A DNA stretch of 64,000 bases from Endocalyx cinctus (Eukaryota; Ascomycota; Sordariomycetes; Amphisphaeriales; Apiosporaceae), in assembly GCA_001600455.1 (NCBI GenBank), contig BCKC01000002.1:5421682-5485681 (forward strand). The letters are read 5' to 3'. Positions 23,278-33,514 of this stretch are shown piece after piece (positions within the stretch are counted from its first letter, which is position 1; each line of letters starts with the position of its first letter). The translations under genes were made by a program, and so were the position numbers. The notes under the pieces are model-generated. The model was given only the letters and a program-made list of their open reading frames with translations, had not been told where the DNA came from and ran no database searches.

Positions 23278-23349
23278 TGGCCAAGCGGGCAACTTCAAGG
23301 AATCAATAACTACAGGTCTAAGGTTCGTTTCCCACTCTGACTCCCTTTT
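23278..23349 (+). other. tRNA-like relic with A box and B box
   Basis: TGGCCAAGCGG at 23278-23288 matches the A-box consensus of Leu/Ser tRNAs, and GGTTCGTTTCC at 23322-23332 matches the B box except for one base. A TTTT run follows at 23346. No 5' strand pairs with the 3' side to form an acceptor stem, so it is not a functional tRNA. It could be a degenerate tRNA or the head of a SINE-type element. Confidence 0.35.
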
Positions 23350-25337
23350 CTTAAGATTTATATGACGACAACCTTGCCATTGACATGGAGTGCCATTACA
23401 CGACTGTGGCCCCCCTGTATGAATGCTATCATTCTTCTTCTGATAATAAAAAAAATCTTCTACTATAATAAACTTGAGATGAAATAAATGCTAACTAAAA
23501 ATCTTCACAGGTTTCTTTTTTTTTTTGGATGTTTTATTTATTTCTCCTACTTCTAAGATACTTACCTATGTTGTATTATTTCCACTGCCTTCTCCCGAAG
23601 TATTTCCCATACATCTACTTCCTTCCTTTTGTATCCTCTTCTAAATTATCAATTTGATTACTTTCCTGTGCCTCTTGGATGACGCTATCGCCATCTACAC
23701 CACTAAGGTTGGTTGTTTGATCTTCCAACTTGCAATGGTGTTTTTGTATTTTTCTTTTCGATCTTTCACGACATAAGTCTATACCTAGGTTTTCTGAAAG
23801 CTATATCGCTATATCGGATAAACTGGTACTTGATGTTAATAATTTATCAGATTACACCCGAATTGCTTTGGAAGAGACGTGATCGTATTCCTTTTTCCCT
23901 TTGTTGAATTCCAACATTTCATCCGAAAGAATGCGACCGAAGCATTGCCCTATCCAAATGACCAGCGAACCTATACATGTACATAATTAGGCACTCTACA
24001 TACTCGACAACACCTAGTAATTAATCAGTGGAATTGTGTACCCGAAAAGGTTCTTCATCTGCGGACCTTCCTGCCACCTGAGCAACCGACCGATAAGATA
24101 AAAGTCACATCACATTCTGGCTTGGAACCTTTGCTAAATACAAATATCATTAGTATATAATCAACAGATTGATGGATTCTGTTGCCGTCGCTGTAAATAG
24201 GTGCATTAGTACTTCGATTCTCTTAAATTTATGACATACCTAGGTGGTAAAGACCTCACTACGTCAATGGCAATATACTAGTTGTTAGAAAAAGGAGAAT
24301 AGAGCATTTTTCACTCTATAATAGGTAAGTTCTACGGTCGCAAAATTTACCGACTTATTTATTCAAATATCTGACTATATGAAGTACAAGAAACAGGAGT
24401 TCCCTTTCTATTCCAGGCCAAAGGTAGAGGCATCGCACCCACAGAACAAAAAGCGAATGCGACCGCACCCATTGAATCTATCCACGCTTTTCCGACAGCT
24501 ACCTGGCAAACACCGAACCAACCCGGCCCTATAATCACTTCTTGATATGTTTAGACTTCCTTATGGGATAATGTTATCGGGTATTGTGTGAATTTGGGAT
24601 CATTTAGTCAAACCGATTGACTACCAACATGTAGTACTTCAAAAGAAGAGAGACGGAAGTTCCGTTAACAATATACGCCGAACAGTATATAATAATAGGT
24701 ATTTGATTCTATTATCATAAAGATCAATATTATGTGAATACTTGCTTCATTTCTCATAAATAAAAAGAGGTACTGCAGCTCAAATGATACACAGGATATG
24801 CTTTGTTGCTATTACAAGGTTCCATAACTAGATGGAGATACTAGAAAGACACTTTCTTTCTATCAGCTCACTGTAAGAACCAGAAATACATTTTATCACC
24901 ATAAAAGGTAGAAGTTATTGGTACTATTAGGGGTTGATGGTATATCCGCAGAAGAGTTTGAATATAACCAATGAAGATGTTAAAGACCCAATAGGCATTT
25001 TGCAGTCTTATTCTTCATAATTAATAATTACAAGAATCTATGGACTCAAGCAATGTGACTATCATATTTCTGTAACGTATTACTAAAGGACCAACTCTGG
25101 CGACTTGTATCCAGAAGGATTTATCATTTGGATATCGTGGAGTATGTTGGGAATCGGATCATCGACATACTTCGCTGGATAGATCCAAGCACAACCAGAA
25201 AAGGGGCTATTTAGCGGATTCTCCAAAATGTAACCATCCACCAAGCCAGCCCCACAGACTAATAATTATTCCACTCAATCATAGGCTATCTAGAGTGATA
25301 TAAGCGCTGTACTTAGTCATAGTAGTCTAGGTCACTA

Positions 25338-25418
25338 GGCAGAATGCCAGAGTGGTTAATGGGTCAGACTCGAAATCTGATGGCTTCGGCCGCGCAGGTT
25401 CGAATCCTGTTTCTGTCG
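25338..25418 (+). tRNA. tRNA-Ser (anticodon CGA)
   Basis: 81 nt, no intron. The acceptor stem GGCAGAA (25338-25344) pairs with TTCTGTC (25411-25417), with one G-T pair. The anticodon stem TCAGA/TCTGA encloses the loop CTCGAAA, with CGA at 25371-25373 reading UCG serine codons. The long variable arm (TGGCTTCGGCCGC) is the type II arm typical of tRNA-Ser, and the T arm contains GGTTCGAATCC. A T-rich run (25426-25434) just downstream would terminate RNA polymerase III. Confidence 0.95.
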
Positions 25419-25670
25419 CGGATAATTTTTTTTTTGTCACGAAATCTCGGGTCTACACTTCAGTCCAGTATGTCAATGTAGAATTGAATAAAGTAGATTT
25501 ATCGGATTTGTGTGTTTTTATTTTTAATTTCTGAATTGTTTTAGAACTCGTTAGTGAAAATTTTCTATATTCATATTCTTCTTGTTGTCGAAGTCCCCCT
25601 TTTAATTTCGCAGGAAAAGCATGTTTTCTCTCATCTACCCAAACAAGAAATCGCCCCCTATCTATTTATC

Positions 25671-26516
25671 CTACCTCCCCTTCCATCTCAACCTCCCAAC
25701 CCATTTAACCCACTTCCTAACTTCTTCTTCTTCCAGTAGCAACTCCACAGTATAAAATCTTCTAGCGAGGTTTTCGTGGTCAGCGAACCTATGTACGAAG
25801 TCGTGACAAGCGCGACACAACCAAGCTACGTTGTCAAGGTCCTGCTCGCGATGCCACCCCCTTTTAATCACCTTCGCATGCACAAATTTCGGGATCAAAT
25901 GATGGTACGATAGCGGTATCCAATCGCGTTCGCATAATTCGCACCCCTCTTCTTGGGCCTTGTCTCGTCCCTGGCGAGGCGGCGGAGGCGCCGTCCCTAG
26001 CTGCGTGAGGAAGGAGGTCAGAGGCGTCGCGAGGAATTCTTCGATTCCTTGCTCGGATTCCGAAGTTATCCCGTATGCGGCGAGGGAATCCGCTATACCT
26101 GGGTCCAGTGTTGGTCGCAGGAATAAAGGGACGGTGGACCCCGTGAGCGGGAGATGAGAGGCGTATCGCGATTGCATGGTAGGAGAAGAGGTGTACGTGC
26201 GGTAGTCGGCGGTTTTGAGATCCTCCGGTAACGCCGCGAAGGTCCCCGATGCGATATATTCCGTGAACTCGGCGAGGTCTTCGACGTCGAGATCGTCCGC
26301 GCCGGGCTTGGTTCCCGAATCCTGTTTTGGCGAGGACGGGGGCGACGCGTTTCGTTTTATCTTGGAGCTGTTCTGCCTGGCCCTGTTTCTCCGATTGTGA
26401 CCCTGTTTTTGCTTCTTGCCAGAAGGAGGTCGCGAGATCTTTTCTATGAGCGCCGCTGAGAGGCATTCGCGGAAGATCTCGTAGTTTTTTTGCTGGTCGT
26501 CGGGGATGGACTCCAT
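25671..26516 (-). CDS. HNH endonuclease-domain protein
   Basis: Single exon, 281 aa. Residues 1-90 are an acidic/basic leader with a Lys/Arg-rich stretch (SGKKQKQGHNRRNRARQ), a plausible nuclear signal. Residues about 195-255 form an HNH-type zinc-supported fold: CELCERDWIPLSYHHLIPKF gives the first C-x2-C and the catalytic HH, and LDNVAWLCRACHDFVHRF gives the central Asn, the second C-x2-C and the final His. All residues expected of an active beta-beta-alpha-metal nuclease are present, but the cellular substrate is unknown. Similar stand-alone HNH proteins are common in Pezizomycotina and need not be mobile elements. The start is the first ATG, which gives a sensible N-terminus. Confidence 0.85.
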   Translation of the reverse strand: MESIPDDQQKNYEIFRECLSAALIEKISRPPSGKKQKQGHNRRNRARQNSSKIKRNASPPSSPKQDSGTKPGADDLDVEDLAEFTEYIASGTFAALPEDLKTADYRTYTSSPTMQSRYASHLPLTGSTVPLFLRPTLDPGIADSLAAYGITSESEQGIEEFLATPLTSFLTQLGTAPPPPRQGRDKAQEEGCELCERDWIPLSYHHLIPKFVHAKVIKRGWHREQDLDNVAWLCRACHDFVHRFADHENLARRFYTVELLLEEEEVRKWVKWVGRLRWKGR

Positions 26517-27482
26517 ATTTACCCCTTTCCCCCTTCGAAATCCGTCTTAAATATGCTGCACGCTATCTAACCTCCTAATACTGTTATCGCACCCTACATA
26601 TAGGTCATAAAAATGCAGAAGTAACACGCTTTTAGTGGTAAGAGTTAATTGAATTTAAGTATGATCTGATTCCGTGTAGTACCGCGACGTATATTATTCC
26701 GCGTGTAAGTGTATCACTATTTCATTTAAAAAGTATCAAATGGTTATCCATAATGTTGTATGTATGTAGTAGATCTGCTTGGACTGACTGCATGATCGTT
26801 AGCTTCGTCAGCAAGGATAATTCAAATGACGACACCAACCTTGAACCAAGATCAAGCACCTATGGAACCTATTCTAGATACATTCCTTTCATCTTTTATT
26901 TTTTATTCTCGACCTTATATTGTAGTAGGAACGATTTCATGGGGTGGGTTAATTGAGTTAAGAATAACTTCACTTCCCTCACAATCCGGATATGGTATAA
27001 TTATAGCTAGCTACCCCGCCCTGCCCGCCTTACCTACAAGAACTACCTAATACCTGTACAGTACTATACTGCTGTAGTAGCTCAGCTCCAACGTTGGAAT
27101 AGGGAAATAAACCCCCCGCGTTTCGTCTATCTTGATCTTAAATCCGGCGATGAGGAATCAATGCATGAGTAGCCAAAAGGGCTATAATATGTGTATTTAC
27201 GGATCATCACAATTACAAATATACTGTCTATATGATTCCCATTTACCCTTTCTCCCACACTAGCCAATTGAGAGACAAGTAGTAGAAGTGGTAGAACAGG
27301 TGGGATCGTCCAAGCCGAAAGCTGGAAAGATTATATAAATATTACGGATCTGCGTAATTACTTAGGAGAACTGAGGACTTATTTTTTGGAGAAATAGACA
27401 TATTGATTTCTTTTCTCTTAAATAGCTCTTGCATCAACTGCTTTTTTTTTTTTTTTTTTTTTTTGTAGACACTGCACTCAAA
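26517..27482. other. Divergent intergenic region
   Basis: About 970 bp between the starts of the HNH gene (minus) and the HAD gene (plus). It includes a T20-type run at about 27442-27464 just upstream of the HAD start. Overlapping open frames at 26753-27050 have no recognisable features. No gene seen. Confidence 0.5.
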
Positions 27483-28352
27483 ATGACGAGCCCTAAGAAA
27501 ACCGTCATAGCGTTCGACCTATATGGCACACTACTCTCAACGGAATCTATCCGTCACGAGCTCGCCAAGACGTACGGAGAAGATCGGGCAGACTCTCTAG
27601 CGGCGTTATGGCGTCGATATCAGCTCGAGTACACATGGAGGATTAATAGCATGGGTACGTATCGCACAGCATGACATGACATAGCACCCATTTCTATCTC
27701 TAGTAATAAAGAGATTACTAAAACCCGCCCTACCTGCGAGTATGTGACTAAAAAAAAAGGCGGGTATAAACCCTTCGACGAAATCACCCGCAACGCGCTA
27801 TCGCACGCGTTAGCGGAGCACGGGGAAGTACTCGAGGCCACCACGGCCGACGCGCTGATGCGATCGTACGACTCGCTTCGCGTCTTTCCGGACGTGAAGC
27901 CGGCGATGGAAGAACTGCGCGCGCATCTTCTTCCTTCGACGACGAGCCGAGGTGAAACGGCGATAAGCGCGCACGTCTTCTCCAACGGCACCGACGCAAT
28001 GGTGGAGAACTCGGTGCGGACGTCTCCCGACCTGGGCGGTCAGCAGCTGTTTCGGTCGTTCGTGACGGTCGAGAAGCCGAGGTGCTATAAGCCGGATCCG
28101 CGCGTTTACGCGCATCTGGTGAGGGAGACCGTTGGGGGTGGCGATGCCGACGGGGAGCGGGGAAAGCCAAATGTCTGGGTCGTCACCGCTAACCCATTTG
28201 ACGTCGTGGGGGCTAGGGCGGCGGGATTGAAGGCCGCGTTTATTGATAGGGGTTCGAAGGGTTGGATTGATCGAGTGGATCCTACGTGCGAACCTACTAT
28301 TATTGCTAAAGGAGTGGATGAGGCCGTCAAGTCTATACTGGCTTATAAGTAA
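27483..28352 (+). CDS. HAD-superfamily hydrolase, haloacid dehalogenase type II-like
   Basis: Two exons, 27483-27654 and 27760-28352, joined across a 105 bp intron to give 254 aa. HAD motif I is FDLYGTL with the nucleophile at D12. After the splice the cap region reads NSMGGYKPFDEITRNALSHA, typical of type II haloacid dehalogenases. Motif II is VFSNGT, motif III Lys lies in KPRCYKPDPRVY, and motif IV is VTANPFDVVGARAAGLKAAF. The length matches the family (about 220-260 aa). Fungal members hydrolyse 2-haloacids or small phosphorylated substrates, and substrate cannot be read from sequence. The acceptor is set at the AAG ending at 27759 because it alone restores the frame. The gene converges with the DJ-1-like gene. 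Confidence 0.9.
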
Positions 28353-28691
28353 TATAGGGAGGGAGAGTTAAACAAGCAAGTGGTATCGTATTAGCATTGT
28401 GTAACGCATGGTTGGCTAGCTTGCTAGCTAGCAATTTGTCATGCAACTAAATAAAATCGTGGATCTCGTTAAAATGTGAGAAGTTTTATGCCCGTCTCTC
28501 TCAGTAGACCATCAGCTTGACACCTTCTTCCGCCTCATGTGATCCTCAGGTCAACTGGAATTCATTTCTCAGTTATCATCCCACATACTGATCTTTGGTT
28601 ATTTTTGTTTTCTCCTCCCGCCCCTGAATAATGGAATAGTCCTCCGCTAATTGATACAGAGCTCGGAATCACTCGGCAGTTAACGTGGTAA
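28353..28691. other. Short convergent 3' spacer
   Basis: 339 bp between converging stop codons; includes a small palindromic stretch of GCTAGC repeats near 28420-28434. No gene seen. Confidence 0.5.
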
Positions 28692-29888
28692 TTAAGATAT
28701 TTTGTTCCAGCTTTCCATCAACTTGACAATCTCATCTGCGAAAACCTCGCAATCGCCCGGGTACCGAGCACTGATGTAATTGTAGTTCTCATCCTCAACC
28801 ACGAACCTGTAAAAAAAGGCAGATATGCGCGTGAGAAAAAGTATAATAATAATAACAGACCGAAGAAATTGAGAAACCAAAATATGGCGTGAAGAAAACT
28901 TACCCGCCGGGATTCATAGTGGTCTTGAACTGAGACGGGCTCGCGAGAGCTTTCTTGACCTAAAGTCGATCGTTAGAAATTATGTCCCTCGCTTCTACTC
29001 TTGATACCACAGATCGAGCAAGGAGAAAAAAAAAAGAAAAATCAAACTTACCGACTCCTCGACATTCTCACTTCCGTGCCCGTAGGTCTTATAATAATCG
29101 CCCAAAAAGGCACGAGTACCCCAATAAATACCAGACTCGAACCCGTTCGGCAGCGCCGTCGTGATGCAATCATGTATGACGCTTCTCCCGCTCTCGTCCT
29201 TCGACTCGGAAAGGGCCATGACGCCGTGGCAGACGGCCGCGACGGCCTTGCGGGACGGTCTCCGGGTTTCGGGGAAATAGTCCACCATCAGCTTGTGCAC
29301 GACCGGCGACTCGATCACCTGCCTCACGCCTTTGTCGTGTCCTCCGGGGAAGAGGACGAGGTTGTACGCGTCCAGGGAAAAGTCCGGCGACGTCCACGAG
29401 AGAGGGTGGGACATCTCTTCGCTGCGTGACATCTGCTTGTATAGCTCGACGGCTGACTTGCTAGCTCCCTGATTTTATGTTTCAATTTAAAATATTAGGA
29501 CTATCATTTTAGACTTTATGTAGGTCGAGGCTAATACCGAGATAAGGGGGATTCGAATAACGGACAAGGTAAACGTACGAGGATCTTCTGCGTTATGCCC
29601 TTGAGCATTTTGTCGTCACATCGTGGTGCTTTGCCATTCTCGGTCGCGAAATACACTTCGTATCCTGCTTTCTTGAGGGCCGCGTACGGTACGGCGGTTT
29701 CTGGACGAGTGAGAAATTAGCGATTATCGAATTCATCATCGCGCCTACTCTGTGGTGTTGTTTCGCGCATTAAATGATTGACAAATTGAAAACGTACCAG
29801 TGGGATCGTGTCCGTAGTCGGACATCATGATGATGCATTTGTAGGGCACCACGGTGGTACCAGGACTTGTGATTTGAGCATCCTCCAT
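28692..29888 (-). CDS. DJ-1/PfpI-family protein (class I glutamine amidotransferase-like)
   Basis: Five exons on the minus strand: 29888-29798, 29700-29579, 29468-29052, 28959-28904 and 28806-28692, giving 266 aa with frame kept at all junctions. The fold signatures are clear: MMSDYGHDPTETAVPYAALK (strand 1 and the substrate acid), NGKAPRCDDKML, LVLFPGGHDKGVRQ (oxyanion region), and the nucleophile elbow AVAAVCHGVMALSES with C151, followed by the C-terminal VEDENYNYISARYPGDCEVF. It belongs to the large ThiJ/PfpI group that includes Hsp31-type glyoxalase III/chaperones and isonitrile hydratases; which activity it has cannot be told. The start is the only upstream ATG that joins in frame. Confidence 0.9.
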
Positions 29889-31349
29889 ATCTTCTCTTGT
29901 ATTGTCCTTTTATCAAGTGATATATGTTCTTTTGTTATATGGGTATGATGATTTTTAGTTTCTGATTTTAAACTGTAATGTTCAATTGTGAGATTATGGT
30001 GTTTATTGACAAAGCGATGGTAAATTCGTGATACAATGACGTCTCTCATGTAACCTCTTAGAGTGCTGAGTGGCAGAGTGGGATGGGCATGTGAAATAGT
30101 GGAAAGAACGATTATTACAGTGGATGCGTTAGTATATTTGTTCCCTGTAATAGCGTTCATTCATGTCATACTTGACAGTGAGTATACTACCATTAATGCC
30201 TTGTCGCGGGGTTAGCTTAACAGCCTAACGGCCTGAAAAGCTGCCGCTCTTGCTCAGGTTAGAATCTGATTAGGCGCGTAAAAGCAGCGTGACCTTAGGA
30301 ATAATTCGACACCTAATTTCCAGGGCTATTCCCAAAATACAGATCAACTTATCGTATATTATATACACTCAGACACTCTTCATCCCTTTATTAGCTTCCT
30401 TCTTGTATAGAGATGAAGAAGCAAAGAAACTACATCTTCTCGGTAGTTCTGTTTGCTTCAAAGTTACCATGCAGGCATGGTACATTTCGAGTATTTATTT
30501 TATCTTTCCTTATTGACATAAGCTTATGGACGTGCCGGTTTCCCGACGCGAAGCGTAGATACATAAGTACATACTATGTATAGAATCAGAAAAAAATAGG
30601 TATGGCAGTGCTCAAGGCTCTCTGTCATACTCCGTCGAGAATACTATGGATATAACTCGCTAACTCGTTCAAGTACGAATGACAACGATGGCAACACACC
30701 CTCCCTATCTCCATACTACGTATATACTATGCACACCCTATAGAACGAGACCTCTATGGAACGAGTCTCCAAATCAATAATTCACATGTAATCCGAATGC
30801 TCAGACACTTAAATCTGAATCAGATTTTGAACACCGTATACGCAAAATGCTCTTTTCGTCATACATAATTAATAATTACCCGTTGTCATACCAACTTTGA
30901 ACACGACACGACGTGGGGACGGGATATTAAACGCCATCCAAATATAAACTTGTTGGACTTCTGTGAGTAAACTAATCATTAGGCACCACATAAGTCTGTC
31001 ATAGGTCTGCCTCCATTCGCCCCCAAGTAACGCCAAGCTGGATCCCTCAGCCCTGTAGTTTCGTAGATCAATGGGTCAGCGAGTTAGTACAATACTCGTT
31101 CATCCTCCCGCTACCCCTGGGATGCAACCCTTAATAAAAAGCCAACCCGTATCGAATACGGAATACCATTTGATGATTTCATATATATATATATACATAC
31201 ACACACACATCTACATGTATAATTCTGTCTGACATTCCAACGTTCTCTTCATATTCATTGACCTTGGTTTAGATGCGTTTTCTTCCTGATAGCATCCCGG
31301 TTTTCTTGCTTCCTCCCTGATAATACCTTTTTTGGAAACATACTTAGTT
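29889..31349. other. Intergenic region with a weak tRNA-like motif pair
   Basis: About 1.46 kb. No protein gene; open frames 29825-30160 (minus) and 30289-30516 (plus) are AT-rich and featureless. A possible A box (TAGCTTAACAG, 30213-30223) and B box (GGTTAGAATCT, 30257-30267) each differ at about one key position from consensus. A (TA)n(CA)n dinucleotide run lies at 31181-31209. Confidence 0.45.
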
Positions 31350-33079
31350 ATGGGTATAACGTCATATTTTCGCGGATTAAAAGATGGTGGTACCGCCGAG
31401 GTTAGTCACGAACGAGGCCGCAACCGCACCCGGAAACATCCCAACGATGGCGCCAAAGTCGACCACACCGAGTTTTTTGGCTCCCAGGTCGGCGGCCAAT
31501 CCATCATTAACTATAGTTACACCGATATGCCGTGGAAGCTGTTGATGTGGGATATACGCAATTTCATCAAATTTTCCTGGGCGCTGCCGTGGATTATATG
31601 GCCCATGCGACCTTGCGACAGCGGCTCCTTTGACGAACTCGCCTTTACTCCTGAGAATATATGGTGCATTTTTATACACTGTATTCTCTTCGTAATACAG
31701 GTCTTGTTTATTCTAGCTCTCCCTTTCGTTTTTATTCTTCCCGTGTGGCTGGCTGGGGCTGGAATCGCGATATTTTTCGCTCTTAATTCGTTACTATGCC
31801 GATCCCTGAATGGACCCACTATCACTTACGTATCCGACCCCAAGTACGCGCCTGCATTAGAGGAACATCAGCATGAGCAGTGGATATTTTTGAATGGTGT
31901 TGCTGTTGGGTAATAATTCAGTCCATTTGCCGACTTCACAAAGGAAATTAGAGACTGACCATTCGAAACAGAGAAGCATGGCTTAAGAGCAATATCAACC
32001 GTCTCGCCCTTACTTTCAAGCGACCTATCATCGGGGTTCATAACCGCACCGATGGTATTGTCTTTGACGTCGTTGAGTGTCTCATTCAGCGTAACTTCGG
32101 CTACGCAACTGGAGATATCCGTCAGGCGTATAAGATTATCAAAGAGAAACTCTATAGCCCACAGTACTCCAAGGTAGTTTTCATCCTCCACTCACAAGGC
32201 GGTATTGAAGGAGGTTTAGTCTTGGACTGGCTTCTACAGGAGCTTCCTCAAGACCTCCTTGCGAAACTCGAAGTCTACACCTTCGGTAACGCGGCGAACC
32301 ACTTCAACAATCCGCATCGCCACGTCGGAACTCAGCAAGCTCAAAAAACCACCGCCATCACCGAAATCCCCATCACGGACTCGCCCGTCGAGATAAAACA
32401 TCCTGGAAACGGATCAGCAGCGCTCATGATGTCGAACGAAAACGGCAACGGCTCGACGCCTCCAACCGATACCAGCGGCCCGTCTACTGCTGCGCCGCCT
32501 CGTCCCGCGAGGACTTTCACGGTACCTTCTTCGGATCGAGTCATAGGCCACGTCGAGCACTACGCGCACACGACCGACTTCGTCGCTCTATGGGGGGTAT
32601 TACACTTCGTGACAAATGAGCGGGCCTCGCCCGAGATCCCGCGGTTCATCGGACGTGTCTTCAGCCGGACGTCGACGCGGGGCGGGCACCAGTTTTGTCA
32701 GCACTACCTGGACGGGATGTTTCCCCTGGAAGCCGACCCGCTGACGGGGGAGCTGATGGGCTGCCTGGACGAGAACGAGTTCATGGATAGCGTGGTCGAG
32801 GTCGGTGGGAAGGGGACCGAGGGTAGGGACGCGCGGGAGGCGCTGAAGAACAGCTGGGCGATGATCGAGCTGAACGGCGGGGAGGCGTCGGGCATCAAGA
32901 CGCAGACGGTCGTCCACGGCAGCTTCAAGGGCGAGAGGAAGGATGTGGCGGACGGAAAGGTCAGGGTTAGGGATCTGAGTCGGTTGTGGTTGTATAGGAA
33001 TGGTCAGAGCCCGCCGGAGATTCCGAGGGGGATGGCTGGTATGACGGAAGATGGCGTCGTTAGGGGGTTTACGATGTGA
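31350..33079 (+). CDS. Fungal membrane protein with alpha/beta-hydrolase-like serine elbow
   Basis: Two exons, 31350-31909 and 31972-33079, giving 555 aa. After a polar N-terminus there are two hydrophobic segments at about residues 110-155 (IWCIFIHCILFVIQVLFILA, then VWLAGAGIAIFFALNSLLC). The C-terminal domain begins with EAWLKSNINRLALTFKRPII and carries VVFILHSQGGIEGGLVLDWL at about residue 280. HSQGG fits the G-x-S-x-G-like nucleophile elbow of lipases with His in place of the first Gly, as seen in several serine hydrolases. Further on are NAANHFNNPHRH and VGHVEHYAHTTDFVALWGVL, which supply candidate Asp/His residues. It looks like an uncharacterised membrane-anchored hydrolase family of filamentous fungi. 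Function is inferred only. Confidence 0.8.
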
Positions 33080-33514
33080 AGGAAATAATTTTGAGGGAGC
33101 TGATTTTGATGAGGAGGGATCTGATGAGAATACGAGTTTGGATATCAGTGGGTCGGTATTCTGCGGCGTTCGTGTTATGTGTGATATCCCTGGGCACGTG
33201 TATCATTATGGATCTGGCCCACCACTTTATATTGGAAATTGGCTACACCATCTTGTTTATTTACTAATTAAGCATGGCACGATTGACGTTTCTGCTTTGT
33301 TAAACGATTAGAGTCTTCTTTTTTCTCAATTAAGCTACATGTGATTTCTTAGGAATCTCATTGTGGGCAACTCCCCGTCTCCACTGAAAACGGGGTCAAG
33401 TTTATAACTACTATGATGGTTAAATAGGTGTAGCATTGGGCCAAAGATTTTCAGCATCATCTCTTCATAATTTTTTAATCGAAGGGGTATCTAAACTACA
33501 ATTGTCGCTATATA
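33080..33514. other. Convergent 3' intergenic region
   Basis: 435 bp between two converging genes. Overlapping open frames at 33051-33311 are run-offs of the upstream gene in other frames. No gene seen. Confidence 0.5.

Larger units (their letters stand above)
20990..25337. other. Gene-poor AT-rich region
   Basis: About 4.3 kb with no convincing protein gene. The first 300 bp are the probable promoter of the metallopeptidase and include an (AG)10 run at 21221-21240. Open frames at 22017-22226 and 23713-23907 and their minus-strand shadows are short and unsupported. A GC-richer island at about 23030-23160 and a tRNA-like A/B box pair at 23278-23332 stand out against the AT-rich background. 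Confidence 0.5.
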
